In this document: piece after piece, positions 36,551-45,802 of the stretch
Layout: each line of letters starts with the position of its first letter
Position numbering within the stretch: the stretch's first letter is position 1
Assembly: GCF_964026735.1 (NCBI RefSeq)
Contig: NZ_OZ034692.1
Location: forward strand, 682,001-746,000
Reading direction: 5' to 3'
DNA: 64,000 nucleotides
From: Wolbachia endosymbiont (group E) of Neria commutata
GTDB taxonomy: Bacteria; Pseudomonadota; Alphaproteobacteria; Rickettsiales; Anaplasmataceae
The notes under the pieces: model-generated
Told to the model about the DNA's origin: nothing
Database searches by the model: none
The model's input: the letters and a program-made list of their open reading frames with translations, nothing else
Made by a program: the position numbers and the translations under genes

Positions 36551-37179
36551 TGTCTATTTTAGCAATTGATACTGTAGGCGCCGGTAGTTCAATAGCGATA
36601 ATCAATTATGATGGTAGTTACTTTATAGAGCATAACTCTGCCAGCAACAATCACGCAGAGTCATTTTTTCAAATTCTGGATACTTTATTCAATAAGAATA
36701 ATTATAACTACGATAAAATAGATCATCTAGCAGTAGTGGTTGGACCAGGAAGCTTTACTGGAATTAGAGCTGGTGTATCTGCAGCGCAGGGTATTAGTCT
36801 TGCTACAAATAAACCATTATATGGAGTGAGTGCCTTGGAAATTCAAGCATATGCGATATCTTTACTTTATACAAATAACAAGAAAAACATCAGAGCCATA
36901 ATCAAAAATACACAAGGGTTTTATACACAGTTATTTGATTGCAATTTGTTGCCACTATCAGGTCCAACTGATGTCATTCCAGCGTGTGACGCTGGTTGCC
37001 CTGAATTCCAGATTGCAATGGTAAGCAGTGACTGCATTACACATAAAGACTGCAACTTACAACAACCAAACGCAAGTCATGCTGGATTATTGGTACGTTA
37101 TAGGCTCAAAAATAAGCAAAATTTAAATAATGCTGAACCTTTATATTTGAATAATCCTCAATACATGAAATCGTTATAA
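36550..37179 (+). CDS. tsaB: tRNA t6A-modification protein TsaB, with an in-frame palindromic insert
   Basis: Partner of TsaD/TsaE in making N6-threonylcarbamoyladenosine in tRNA, the substrate later modified by MtaB. The 209 residues contain the ASKHA-fold motifs MSILAIDTVGAGSSIAI and VVGPGSFTGIRAGVSAAQG. Residues of about 138-156 (GPTDVIPACDAGCPEFQ) are encoded by a palindromic repeat typical of Wolbachia and would be absent from relatives. The ATG at 36550 overlaps the stop of the symporter gene. Confidence 0.9.
   Translation: MSILAIDTVGAGSSIAIINYDGSYFIEHNSASNNHAESFFQILDTLFNKNNYNYDKIDHLAVVVGPGSFTGIRAGVSAAQGISLATNKPLYGVSALEIQAYAISLLYTNNKKNIRAIIKNTQGFYTQLFDCNLLPLSGPTDVIPACDAGCPEFQIAMVSSDCITHKDCNLQQPNASHAGLLVRYRLKNKQNLNNAEPLYLNNPQYMKSL
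36971..37010. repeat. Palindromic repeat element inside tsaB
   Basis: gatgtcattccagcgtgtgacgctgg: hairpin CCAGCG (36979-36984), loop TGTGA, CGCTGG (36990-36995), with degenerate outer arms cattcc and gaattcc. The same family of sequence (gtcattccagtg...cactggaatg) occurs inside lysS at 60904 and, in a related form, after sucA at 43069. The reading frame of tsaB stays open through it. Confidence 0.7.
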
Positions 37180-37208
37180 ATTATCCTCTGACATACATAC
37201 CTAGTAAT

Positions 37209-37802
37209 TCAGCTAAATTTACGCATCTGATTTACTATTTTTTCAGCTACTTCTTTTGCGCTTATGTCCGAGTTTTCTATCTCTATAGCGTTGGGTGGTA
37301 TAAACAAGTTTTTTCTTCTAAATTTTTCTGCGGTAAGGCTTGGATTAGTAAACTTCCTATTCTCCCTCTGTCTTTTTGATTCAACCCGCTTTTGTAATGT
37401 AGAAAGATTGCACTTGAGCACTATAGGAAGAACCTTAGTATTCATTTTTTCACTAAGCTCTATTATTGAATTATACATCCTAATATCATGGTCATTATTT
37501 TTGATTAGCTCATCGATGAATATGTAATTTTTTGAGCTAATTGGATAAATTTCTATTACCCGAAGCATAATTTGTGCAATATCATACAACCTGCCTTGGA
37601 CTTCTTTAGGGATTTGATCACGTTCAAAAGTATCGTCATATATAGAACAAACTTGAGCATTATTAGACAAGTTTATATTTATAATTAACGCATCTATCAT
37701 ATTTGACAGTTCTACGGCAGTGGAAAGCTTACCACTACCTGAAAAACCAATAATGTATACAAAAAATCCTGTTATCTGTTTCTCTGTATTAATATTTACC
37801 AT
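37209..37802 (-). CDS. P-loop kinase-like protein
   Basis: Protein of 197 residues from the ATG at 37802 (a TTG at 37865 could add 21). Walker A is GFSGSGKLST near residue 18, the layout of small-molecule kinases such as APS kinase or nucleotide kinases. The lid-like region is basic (KRVESKRQRENRKF), followed by an isoleucine-rich NAIEIENSDISAKEVAEKIV motif that resembles the end of CysC/AAA_33 proteins. A base-recognition motif for a known substrate is not seen, so the reaction is open. The gene converges on tsaB with a 29-base gap. Confidence 0.65.
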   Translation of the reverse strand: MVNINTEKQITGFFVYIIGFSGSGKLSTAVELSNMIDALIININLSNNAQVCSIYDDTFERDQIPKEVQGRLYDIAQIMLRVIEIYPISSKNYIFIDELIKNNDHDIRMYNSIIELSEKMNTKVLPIVLKCNLSTLQKRVESKRQRENRKFTNPSLTAEKFRRKNLFIPPNAIEIENSDISAKEVAEKIVNQMRKFS

Positions 37803-38144
37803 ATTATTTTTAATATTAAGATCTACATTTATAATAACATAAAACTTAAGCTTTAAACATCCCAAACACCATATGAAAAGTTATCCTTATAATGAAAATA
37901 TTATGTAATATAAATTCTATTAATTACGCCATGGTGAATTATTTACTAAAACTTTGCACAACTCTATTGTATAATTATTTAAATAATTTAGAATAAAGCT
38001 TTAGATTATATATTAAAGAATAGTAATTTACATAATATGTAAATACTGTTAGAGCTTTTAGCAACATGCACCTTATAGTAAGAAAAAATCAATATATTCA
38101 CGATAAATTTACTTCATATCTGTATTTTACATGTGGAAATTAGA
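37803..38144. promoter_or_regulatory. AT-rich gap with an inverted repeat upstream of the PAS_5 gene
   Basis: No gene is visible in these 342 bases. A perfect inverted repeat ATTTACAT (38026-38033) / ATGTAAAT (38037-38044) with a 3-base spacer lies about 100 bases before the PAS_5 gene and could be an operator. The high A+T content makes chance pairing possible. Confidence 0.3.
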
Positions 38145-38585
38145 ATGAGTGCTTATACGGGAAAAGAAAGAAGAATAGCAAATGTAGTTGCTGAGCATTG
38201 GAGTGACATAAAAGGTGGCAGACCATGGCCAAGAAGAGATGAGATAGATACTTCTGAAATAATGGAGTCATGGCAAAATTGTTTTATCATTGCAGTTGAA
38301 GAACAAGGTTATATTTGTGAAGATGCAGGAGAAAAAGCTGTTGACTTCTATGGTTTTGAGAAAAAAATGCGCATTGATGATAAGTATGCAATTGATGCAC
38401 CATTTTTGCGATTATATAAGATAGATGCAGTTATTGATAAGTTTGATACTATAGTAGATAGCGAATGCCCAATTAAAGAAGAAGAAGAAAGCGAAAGTGC
38501 GAAAATAAGACAAGTACTGTTGCCGCTGGGAAATAAAGATAAAATTACTCACATATTGGGTGTAATTACATTTAAGCTTCTTTAA
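38145..38585 (+). CDS. PAS_5-type PAS-domain protein
   Basis: Protein of 146 residues of a single-domain alphaproteobacterial family. The diagnostic start is GRPWPRRDEIDTSEIMESW, near residue 25, followed by a PAS core (NCFIIAVEEQGYICEDAG) and a closing strand (LPLGNKDKITHILGVITFKL). An acidic loop (KEEEESESAKIR) is inserted late. Family members are thought to be small sensory or regulatory proteins of unknown ligand. The ATG at 38145 is preferred to the GTG at 38133. It stands alone. Confidence 0.7.
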   Translation: MSAYTGKERRIANVVAEHWSDIKGGRPWPRRDEIDTSEIMESWQNCFIIAVEEQGYICEDAGEKAVDFYGFEKKMRIDDKYAIDAPFLRLYKIDAVIDKFDTIVDSECPIKEEEESESAKIRQVLLPLGNKDKITHILGVITFKLL

Positions 38586-38683
38586 TATACAATTTTAATT
38601 TGATTCTTTAATAAAATTATTTATACTACTACTTAGTTGCTATTAAAGGATTCAATAGTGATATTTATGAGTTTATTTAGAGT

Positions 38684-38890
38684 ATGAAAAAAATAAAATT
38701 AAAAACCAAGTCTTCTGTAAAGAAGCGTTTTCGTCTTACAGCTAAGGGTAAGGTTATTGCCACTCAGTCGGGGAAGAGGCATGGAATGGTGAAGAGGAGT
38801 AAATCTAATATTCGTAATCAGCGTGGTACAACGATTCTTGGTAAATCTGACTCGCGCATAGTTAAACTTTATATGCCTTATGGTCTTTAG
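38684..38890 (+). CDS. rpmI: 50S ribosomal protein L35
   Basis: 68 residues, very basic, with the L35 features [20 protein letters not shown] and [19 protein letters not shown]. It precedes rplT by 20 bases, the standard rpmI-rplT pair. Confidence 0.97.
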   Translation: MKKIKLKTKSSVKKRFRLTAKGKVIATQSGKRHGMVKRSKSNIRNQRGTTILGKSDSRIVKLYMPYGL

Positions 38891-38910
38891 TAAAATGGAG
38901 GTAAAATAGA

Positions 38911-39276
38911 ATGGCTCGTGTAAAACGTGGAGTCACTACCCACGCTCGTCATAAAAAAATATTGAAATTAGCAAAAGGCTATAGAGGACGTGCAAAAAGT
39001 TGTTATAGAACTGCATTGCAAAGAGTTGAAAAAGCATTGCAATATGCTTACAGAGACAGAAGAAATCGTAAACGTGATTTCCGTAGTTTATGGATAATAC
39101 GTATTAATGCAGCGGCAAGAGAGCATGGGCTTACTTACGGTAAGTTTATGCATGGCCTTGCGCTTGCTGAGATCGAGATAAATAGAAAGATTCTTGCTGA
39201 AATAGCTGTTAATTATAAAGATGATTTTGCCAAATTGGTGGAAATTGTAAGTGGTAAATTAGCAGAGAATTGTTGA
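38911..39276 (+). CDS. rplT: 50S ribosomal protein L20
   Basis: 121 residues, beginning [20 protein letters not shown], with the conserved [20 protein letters not shown] block and ending in the C-terminal helix bundle. It binds 23S rRNA early in assembly. It lies 38 bases before fmt on the same strand. Confidence 0.97.
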   Translation: MARVKRGVTTHARHKKILKLAKGYRGRAKSCYRTALQRVEKALQYAYRDRRNRKRDFRSLWIIRINAAAREHGLTYGKFMHGLALAEIEINRKILAEIAVNYKDDFAKLVEIVSGKLAENC

Positions 39277-39314
39277 TTTCCCAAAGCAAAAGGGGTAGCA
39301 GAGGGATCAGCAGC

Positions 39315-40241
39315 ATGAGAATTATCTTCATGGGATCACCAGAGTTTGCTGTTAGTGCGTTAATCTTACTGCTCACAGAAATCGGGTTATGCAAGGGGTC
39401 TAATGAGATAATAGCAGTATATACCAAGGCTCCGAAACCTTCTGGTCGCGGGCAAAAGCTGACAAAATCTCCAGTACATGTTATTGCTGAAGAAAATAAT
39501 ATAGAGGTATGCACTCCTATTTCTCTAAAGCCTTGGGTAGAGCAAGAAAAATTTAAAAATTTTAAACCTGACGTTGCAGTTGTTTCTGCATATGGATTAA
39601 TACTTCCACAAGAAATTTTAAATACTCCAAAGTATGGGTGCATCAATATTCATCCTTCATTATTACCAAGATGGCGTGGTGCAGCTCCAATTCAACACAC
39701 AATTTTAGCGGGAGATCAAGAAACTGGTGTAAGTATTATGCAATTAGATGAGGGGTTAGACTCTGGTCCTATTTTAAAACAGGAAAAACTTCCTATTGAA
39801 AAGAATGACAATTATGAAGTACTACATGAAAAATTGTCTGAGCTAGGTGGTCATTTATTACTGGATGTGCTAAATGGAATTGAAAAACACGTTCCTATAG
39901 AACAGAACGACAATGATGCATGCTACGCTGATAAAGTAGAGGATTATAAAATTTATGCGAGTGATACTTGTGAAGTTGCTTGCAGAAAAATTAAAGCGTT
40001 TTATCCAAAGGCATTTATCAAGATGGAAAATAAACGCATAAGAATACTTGATGCTGATTTTGAAATAAACGGACATTTGGCTTCAAAGCAAGGTGAGATT
40101 ATGAATGATAATATGCATATAAGCTTAAGAGGCGGCACTTTACTTCCTAAAGTTGTACAAATGGAGGGTAGAAACTCGTGTGGCATTGAGGATTTTATTC
40201 GTGGCTTAAAATCAAGCATGGCAAAAAAAGTTATAGAATAA
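39315..40241 (+). CDS. fmt: Methionyl-tRNA formyltransferase
   Basis: Formylates initiator Met-tRNA. The 308 residues from the ATG at 39315 begin [19 protein letters not shown], the canonical Fmt start; an upstream start at 39270 would add sequence read from the rplT end. Catalytic residues are in [17 protein letters not shown] and [11 protein letters not shown]. The C-terminal tRNA-binding domain follows from about 205. An IS-end repeat begins 4 bases after the stop. Confidence 0.95.
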   Translation: MRIIFMGSPEFAVSALILLLTEIGLCKGSNEIIAVYTKAPKPSGRGQKLTKSPVHVIAEENNIEVCTPISLKPWVEQEKFKNFKPDVAVVSAYGLILPQEILNTPKYGCINIHPSLLPRWRGAAPIQHTILAGDQETGVSIMQLDEGLDSGPILKQEKLPIEKNDNYEVLHEKLSELGGHLLLDVLNGIEKHVPIEQNDNDACYADKVEDYKIYASDTCEVACRKIKAFYPKAFIKMENKRIRILDADFEINGHLASKQGEIMNDNMHISLRGGTLLPKVVQMEGRNSCGIEDFIRGLKSSMAKKVIE

Positions 40242-40244
40242 GGT

Positions 40245-40290
40245 CTGACCTTACCCAGAAAAAGTGGAGAGGAAGTTAAGGCGTTTTTGT
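40245..40290 (+). mobile_element. Solo IS-end repeat after fmt
   Basis: ctgaccttacccagaaaaagtgg followed by agaggaagttaaggcgttttt is the longest shared form of the dispersed IS-end repeat, matching 17934-17977. It sits between fmt and the sucA promoter. Confidence 0.55.
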
Positions 40291-40376
40291 CAAAAGGATA
40301 TTATAGAGATCAAAAAAATTCTATTTAAAAAAAATTAAGCTATAATTGATAGTATTTGATATTCAATATAGTAACT

Positions 40377-43034
40377 ATGCCTGATTTAAAAAACAATTCC
40401 TGCCTTCATGGTGATAATGCAGAGTTTGTAGAAGAAATGTATAGCCGTTATTTACAAGGGGATAAATCAATTGGAGAAGATTGGCAGAGAATTTTTTCGA
40501 GTGATATAGGTATTAATAGGGCAGAATCCAGTAATGTGCAGAATGTAGCTGAAACAGATGCTAGTTCGGCAATTTTTTTTAGATCTTATGGTCATTTTTT
40601 TGTAGATCTTGATCCATTATCGCCAAATGAGAATCAATCAATAGATTACAAAAAATATTCGAATCTACCTCCAGCGTCTGATGCTGAAATCTATAGGAAT
40701 ATTTACTGCAAAAATATCGGTTTTGAATTTATGCATATCTCTTCCTATGAAGAAAGAATATGGCTGCAAGAAAAAATAGAAAGCCAAAACTACAAACTGA
40801 ATTCACAGGATAAAGGAGAAATGCTTAAGTACTTGATTGAGTCTGAAATGTTTGAGCAGTTTCTCCATATGAAATTTCCTGGATATAAGCGTTTTTCTAT
40901 AGAAGGAGGAGAGTCAACTATTGTTGCAATTGAAAAAATTATTAGTGATTCCGCAGCTTTTGGTATCGAAGAAGTAGTCCTTGGTATGGCACATCGCGGC
41001 AGGCTCAATGTTCTAACCAAAGTTATGGGAAAAGAGTATTCTGCCATGCTTTCTGAGTTTCAAGGAAATCTTGCATATCCAGCTGGTCTTGAGGTTTCTG
41101 GTGATGTTAAATATCATCTTGGTTATTCTTCTGACCGAGCACTTTCTGATGGTAAAAAAATACATTTGAGTTTGTGTCCTAATCCATCTCACCTTGAAGC
41201 GGTAAATCCGGTTCTGGCTGGAAGAATAAGAGCAAAACAAGACACAAAAAATAATTCTGTACTTGGGATAGCAATACACGGTGATGCAGCTTTTATAGGC
41301 CAAGGCGTTGTGCATGAAACATTAACCTTAAGTAATATTGAAGGTTACAAAGTGGGCGGCATCATACATATTGTGATTAACAACCAAGTTGGCTTCACAG
41401 CTAACCCATGCTGCACGCGATCCTCTTTTTATTGCACTGATGTAGCAAAATCTATAGAAGCTCCTATTTTTCATGTGAATGGTGATAATCCAGAAGCTGT
41501 GAGCTTCACTGCAAGCCTTGCGATGAAGTATAGGAAGAAATTTAAGAAAGATGTGGTGATTGACATAATATGTTACCGCAAATATGGTCACAATGAAGGT
41601 GATGAACCAAATTTCACTCAGCCACTTACGTATAAATCAATATCAAAGCATAAAACTCCAGCGACACTTTATGAGGAGAAGTTGATTGCAGAGAAAGTAT
41701 TAGACGGTGATGAAGTAGCCAAATTACGCAGTGAATTTAGGGCAAAATTGGATAAAAGTCTCACAGAATCAGTGGGTTTTGTTCCCAAGAAAGCTGATTG
41801 GTTTGGTGGAGTGTGGTCAAAATTAAGAAGAGCAAGACTTAATGATTTGATTGAGTACTATACTGATTCTGGTGTTTCCCAAGATGAGCTGAAAAAATTA
41901 GGCGTGCATATAAATACCAATATTCCAAGTAGCTTTAATATTAATAATAAGGTCAGAAGAATACTCGATGGAAGAATCGACAGTATAAATTCTGGTAATA
42001 ATATTGATTGGGCAATAGCTGAAAGTCTTGCATTTGCATCATTGTTAGCAGAAGGAATAGGAGTGCGTTTATCAGGACAAGACTCTGGTCGTGGAACTTT
42101 TTCACATCGTCATGCAAGGCTAATTGATCAAGTGACAGAGGAAGAATTTATTCCGCTAAACAACATAAATGAAAAGCAAGCTCACTTTGAGGTTATAGAT
42201 AGTGCTTTATCAGAGTATGCTGTGATGGGTTTTGAATATGGTTATAGTCTTGATTCTCCATATTCGTTAGTGCTATGGGAAGGGCAATTTGGTGATTTTG
42301 CAAATGGTGCGCAAATTATGATCGACCAATTTATTGCTTCTGCAGAAACAAAGTGGTTACGATCAAGTGGTTTGGTTTTATTATTGCCACATGGTTATGA
42401 AGGTCAGGGACCTGAGCATAGCTCTGCTCGTATAGAGAGGTTTTTGCAACTCTGTGCTGAAGATAATATGCAAGTTGTTAATTGTTCAACTCCTGCTAAC
42501 TATTTTCATGCTTTGCGCAGACAGATTCATAGAGATTTTCGTAAACCTCTTATAGTATTTACACCTAAATCGTTATTACGTCATAAAAAAGCAGTTTCCA
42601 ATTTATCTGACTTTGAAGGAACATTCTGCACAGTGATTAGAGAGCAAAGGAAAGATTTAGTTTCAAGCGACAAAATACGAAAAGTGGTAATATGTAGTGG
42701 TAAAGTTTACTATGATATAATTGATGCATGCGAAACACAAAAAATAAACGATGTGGCAGTAATACGCTTAGAACAGTTCTATCCTTTTCCTGCAGATAAA
42801 CTGAGTAAAGAACTTGAGAAATATAAAAACGCTGAAGTTATATGGTGCCAGGAAGAGCCGAAGAATATGGGGGGGTGGTTTTCTATCAATCCATTAATAG
42901 AGGAAGTATTATCCAATTTGAATATTCGAGCAAAAAGACCTAAGTGCATTGCTAGGCCTGTGGCTGCATCTCCTGCATGCGGGTATGCTAGCATTCACGC
43001 TAAAGAGCAAGAGGAAATTTTAAAACAGATATGA
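40377..43034 (+). CDS. sucA: 2-oxoglutarate dehydrogenase E1 component
   Basis: Thiamine-diphosphate E1 subunit converting 2-oxoglutarate to the succinyl group carried by E2. The 885 residues start MPDLKNNSCLHGDNAEFVEE (ATG 40377; a TTG 21 bases earlier is less likely). Features are VVLGMAHRGRLNVLTKVMGK, HLSLCPNPSHLEAVNPVLAG, the ThDP/Mg site GDAAFIGQGVVHETL with IVINNQVGFT, and the transketolase-like half with GQDSGRGTFSHRHA. A TATAAT at 40341-40346 lies 31 bases before the start and may be the -10 box. It stands alone; E2 is not adjacent. Confidence 0.96.
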   Translation: MPDLKNNSCLHGDNAEFVEEMYSRYLQGDKSIGEDWQRIFSSDIGINRAESSNVQNVAETDASSAIFFRSYGHFFVDLDPLSPNENQSIDYKKYSNLPPASDAEIYRNIYCKNIGFEFMHISSYEERIWLQEKIESQNYKLNSQDKGEMLKYLIESEMFEQFLHMKFPGYKRFSIEGGESTIVAIEKIISDSAAFGIEEVVLGMAHRGRLNVLTKVMGKEYSAMLSEFQGNLAYPAGLEVSGDVKYHLGYSSDRALSDGKKIHLSLCPNPSHLEAVNPVLAGRIRAKQDTKNNSVLGIAIHGDAAFIGQGVVHETLTLSNIEGYKVGGIIHIVINNQVGFTANPCCTRSSFYCTDVAKSIEAPIFHVNGDNPEAVSFTASLAMKYRKKFKKDVVIDIICYRKYGHNEGDEPNFTQPLTYKSISKHKTPATLYEEKLIAEKVLDGDEVAKLRSEFRAKLDKSLTESVGFVPKKADWFGGVWSKLRRARLNDLIEYYTDSGVSQDELKKLGVHINTNIPSSFNINNKVRRILDGRIDSINSGNNIDWAIAESLAFASLLAEGIGVRLSGQDSGRGTFSHRHARLIDQVTEEEFIPLNNINEKQAHFEVIDSALSEYAVMGFEYGYSLDSPYSLVLWEGQFGDFANGAQIMIDQFIASAETKWLRSSGLVLLLPHGYEGQGPEHSSARIERFLQLCAEDNMQVVNCSTPANYFHALRRQIHRDFRKPLIVFTPKSLLRHKKAVSNLSDFEGTFCTVIREQRKDLVSSDKIRKVVICSGKVYYDIIDACETQKINDVAVIRLEQFYPFPADKLSKELEKYKNAEVIWCQEEPKNMGGWFSINPLIEEVLSNLNIRAKRPKCIARPVAASPACGYASIHAKEQEEILKQI

Positions 43035-43060
43035 AATAATCTTGTGTCTGTTTAATAACA

Positions 43061-43100
43061 TCATCATCCCGCTACTTATTAGCGGCTAAAATACCGCGAT
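43061..43100. repeat. Palindromic repeat after sucA
   Basis: tcatcCCGCTA-cttat-TAGCGGct: six-base perfect stem (43069-43074 with 43080-43085), in the form of the dispersed Wolbachia palindromes (catcccgctacttgttagcgg type). No U-run follows. It may double as a weak terminator of sucA. Confidence 0.55.
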
Positions 43101-43145
43101 TTATTCCACAGCTGTACGAACATCCCGTAAAGCGATAAGACAAGT

Positions 43146-43453
43146 GTTAGAGCTTGTCCACAAACTAGTAAATCAAGCATATTCCCTACTTAACATAACT
43201 TTACTCATAGCTAAATATATAAAATTTTCTGTTGAAGTTGTTAGCAGATCATATTCTTTTAATAATCTCCTATTTCTATTAATTCCCAAGCAAAAGTTCT
43301 TTCTACAACCCATCTTCGCGGCTGTACTATAGGTGTGTCTTGATGTACCAAAAATCTGCACGGAGAGCTCTTAACAATTTCAATGTCTATTCCATATTCT
43401 TTCTTTATATGATCCTTTAAACCTTTTCCTTGATACCCCATATTAGCCCACAT
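43146..43453 (-). pseudogene. Broken IS5-family transposase (C-terminal part)
   Basis: Two overlapping minus-strand frames together give the end of an IS5-group transposase: WANMGYQGKGLKDHIKKEYG, then QPRRWVVERTFAWE. After a frameshift near 43275, INRNRRLLKEYDLLTTSTEN follows and the gene ends. The catalytic glutamate of the DDE triad lies in VERTFAW. The 5' part is missing: it breaks off just before the intact IS at 43472, suggesting that the later insertion or its deletion removed it. Confidence 0.85.
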
Positions 43454-43471
43454 TTTCCTAATATTAGTAGC

Positions 43472-44446
43472 CCCCCTGCGAAAAGGTAGAAAGTAGGTGA
43501 AAACGACTAAAAAGCATGTAAAATGAAAATTTTAGAAGAGTAAAATGGCAATAAGTTACGCAAAAGTTGCAAAAACCCAGTATATTTTTAGGCAATTAAC
43601 GGGTCTGACAACATCTGAATTTGAAAAAATTGTGGCAAAAGTACGTCCAGAGTGGGAAAAAATGGAGGCGAAAAAGAAATGTCACGGAAGAAAATCGCAT
43701 GTTGAGACGCTAGAAGACAGGATTTTATGTGTTCTAATTTATTACAGAACGTACATAACGCATCCATTTTTAGGGTTTTTGTTTAATTTGCACAACTCAA
43801 ATATTTGCCGACTTTTGAAGAAAATGGAGCCATTATTGGCCAAAAAAATTGCGATAAAAAAGGATAGAACGCTGACGCCAGAAAGGATTTTAAAAATTTT
43901 AGCAGACGTCACGGAGCAACCGATACAGCGGCCAAAAGACGCAAAAAAACGTAAAAAATCTTATTCCAGAAAGAAAAAAATGACCACAATAAAAACCGAA
44001 ATTGTGATTGAGGGAAATGGGCAAATTCTGTCGATTTCAAAGTCACATCGAGGTCGAATGCATGATTTTCGCATAAGAAAACAGGAAAAATTGTTGCCCA
44101 AAGATAGCATAAAATATGCTGATTCTGGCTATCAAGGTTGGCAAAAACTGCAGAAAAACGTTGTGATTCCGTACAAAAAATACCGTAAAAAGCCACTAAC
44201 GGAGGGGGAAAAGGAGCATAATCGAAAGTTGGCATCGTTCAGGATGCGAGTAGAAAATAAGATTCGCGAGATCAAAATTTTTAAGATTATGTCAAATATT
44301 TACCGCAATTTTCAGAAAAAATATAACATGAGATTTAATATTATTGCGGGTATTGTGAACTTGCGGCATAGTTTTTAATAATTTTTGGGCTGGGGATTTC
44401 TTACCTGATTTTATCAGCAACTTGCTTCACGTTGTTTCGCAGGGGG
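43472..44446 (+). mobile_element. Complete IS5-family insertion sequence
   Basis: About 975 bases bounded by imperfect terminal inverted repeats, CCCCCTGCGAAAAGG on the left and, reversed, CCCCCTGCGAAACAAC on the right. It holds one transposase gene with no interruption. A truncated inverted copy lies at 35032-35255 and a solo left end at 28064. I cannot see a clear target-site duplication (flanks tattagtag and tctaatc). It is the only IS in the window that looks capable of moving. Confidence 0.85.
43545..44378 (+). CDS. IS5-family (DDE_Tnp_4) transposase
   Basis: Full-length transposase of 277 residues. An N-terminal helix-turn-helix (LTTSEFEKIVAKVRPEWEK; LCVLIYYRTYITHPFLGFLF) is followed by the DDE catalytic core: D in ADVTEQPIQRP, D in YADSGYQGWQK and E in RVENKIREIK. 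The protein ends with the conserved NIIAGIVNLRHSF. Basic throughout. There is no frameshift or stop, so it is probably active or only recently silenced. Confidence 0.9.
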   Translation: MAISYAKVAKTQYIFRQLTGLTTSEFEKIVAKVRPEWEKMEAKKKCHGRKSHVETLEDRILCVLIYYRTYITHPFLGFLFNLHNSNICRLLKKMEPLLAKKIAIKKDRTLTPERILKILADVTEQPIQRPKDAKKRKKSYSRKKKMTTIKTEIVIEGNGQILSISKSHRGRMHDFRIRKQEKLLPKDSIKYADSGYQGWQKLQKNVVIPYKKYRKKPLTEGEKEHNRKLASFRMRVENKIREIKIFKIMSNIYRNFQKKYNMRFNIIAGIVNLRHSF

Positions 44447-44516
44447 TCTAATCTTAAATTAACCATCAATATTAACGGTAATCTTTATACTTAATAAATT
44501 AGCTATTTAAATGTTT

Positions 44517-45077
44517 TTAAGACAGGCTATTAGTGGATAGAGAAAGAAAAATTATTTTTGCTACACCATAAGTACGTTCCAAAATTACACTAAAATTTTT
44601 GTTACACTGAAAATCTTTATTTCTCTTAATCTCTAGAATTATTAATGCGTCATTGCTTAACCAGCCTGAGTGGGCTAGCCCATCTAAAGTTGGTTCAATT
44701 AAATTGCTATTATAGGGTGGATCTATAAAAACTATGTCACACTTTGAAATAGGTTGTGGTAATTTATCAGCACTACAACAAATTAGCGTGACATTGTCCG
44801 TAATTCCAAAGTCTTCTGCTGTTTTTTTAGGAAATTGTAGGTTATAATAATCTGAATCCACCATAAATGCATGTTTGGCACCACGAGACAGTGCTTCAAA
44901 TGACAAAGAACCACCACCACAAAACAAATCAAGTACATTTAAGTTATAAACAGGCTTTCTTGAGGGAAGTATACTAAATATCGCTTCTCGGACAATACTC
45001 ATAGTTGGCCGTGCAGCTAGATTCTTACATGTAGCTATTTTCCTTCCGCGGTATTTGCCTGCAATAATACGCAGCAT
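44517..45077 (-). CDS. rsmD: 16S rRNA (guanine966-N2)-methyltransferase
   Basis: SAM-dependent methyltransferase of 186 residues acting on G966 of 16S rRNA. Features are the N-terminal LRIIAGKYRGRKIAT, ARPTMSIVREAIFSIL, the SAM loop VLDLFCGGGSLSFEALSRGA and the catalytic motif FIDPPYNSNL. The ATG at 45075-45077 has GGAG 9 bases upstream and is preferred over the TTG four codons earlier. It is the last gene on the minus strand before the T4SS operon. Confidence 0.93.
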   Translation of the reverse strand: MLRIIAGKYRGRKIATCKNLAARPTMSIVREAIFSILPSRKPVYNLNVLDLFCGGGSLSFEALSRGAKHAFMVDSDYYNLQFPKKTAEDFGITDNVTLICCSADKLPQPISKCDIVFIDPPYNSNLIEPTLDGLAHSGWLSNDALIILEIKRNKDFQCNKNFSVILERTYGVAKIIFLSLSTNSLS

Positions 45078-45176
45078 ACTAAGCTCCAAATCACTAATTA
45101 TTTAACGCTATATAATTAATGTCAATAGCAGCCCAATAAAGAACACATACCAGAGTCATTTAGGAGAAAAGATTAA

Positions 45177-45800
45177 TCAATTATCTTTATTAACTATGTC
45201 GATTGCTTGACCGATCTCATCTTGTAAATCGCCATAATCATTTCTTTCATCATTATTCATTTTGTCAATTCTGCTTTCTAATTCTAACTTAACTAAAGTA
45301 TTGATTTTATCTATATCATCGAGAAAATCTTTACATTCTTTATCACTATATACTTCACCAGATGCTTTTTTTCCGATAAATAAGTTTCTAAAGCCAGCTA
45401 GATCTGAATCCTGGTCATCATTGAGCACAATATTTCTTTCTATGAAGCTAAGGTCTGAAAGTAATAAACTAACCTCTAATAAATCTTCACTTTTAATAGT
45501 TGCAAGGTCGTCTAGATTGTCTAAAATGTTAAATATCTTAAACTCTTCTTGTGCGATCTCATGATCTTCTTTATCCAATGTAGACCACAACCCATTATCA
45601 TTGATAAATTTCTCGTTCAGCGCTTTATTTAATTTAGCAAAATCGACATCGTTATCCGGTGATACGCTATCAAGCAAGATATCAACCTTTGCCCTACGGG
45701 CATTAAAAACATCATCATAGTCATTCAACTTTATATTACCATCATTGTCTTGCTGCAATTTGTAGTAATCAAAACCTTTAAAATTTTTATTAGTCTTCAT
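45177..45800 (-). CDS. Acidic hypothetical protein, last gene of the virB operon
   Basis: Soluble protein of 207 residues with no signal, membrane helix or recognised family. It is rich in Asp, Glu, Leu and Asn and mostly helical (LSDLSFIERNIVLNDDQDSD; KEFLDDIDKINTL-like segments), with a pI that must be very low. It begins 2 bases after the stop of the last virB6 gene, so it is almost surely co-transcribed and translationally coupled. The size and acidity resemble T4SS chaperones or effectors, but that is context only. Confidence 0.6.
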   Translation of the reverse strand: MKTNKNFKGFDYYKLQQDNDGNIKLNDYDDVFNARRAKVDILLDSVSPDNDVDFAKLNKALNEKFINDNGLWSTLDKEDHEIAQEEFKIFNILDNLDDLATIKSEDLLEVSLLLSDLSFIERNIVLNDDQDSDLAGFRNLFIGKKASGEVYSDKECKDFLDDIDKINTLVKLELESRIDKMNNDERNDYGDLQDEIGQAIDIVNKDN

Positions 45801-45802
45801 CG

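Noticed and set aside
37803..37865. 21-residue extension of the P-loop protein from a TTG
   Set aside because: The ATG at 37802 places Walker A at the usual distance from the N terminus; the TTG extension has no supporting ribosome site.
43472..44446. Target-site duplication of the intact IS
   Set aside because: Flanks (tattagtag and tctaatc) do not show a convincing direct repeat at the terminal-repeat borders.
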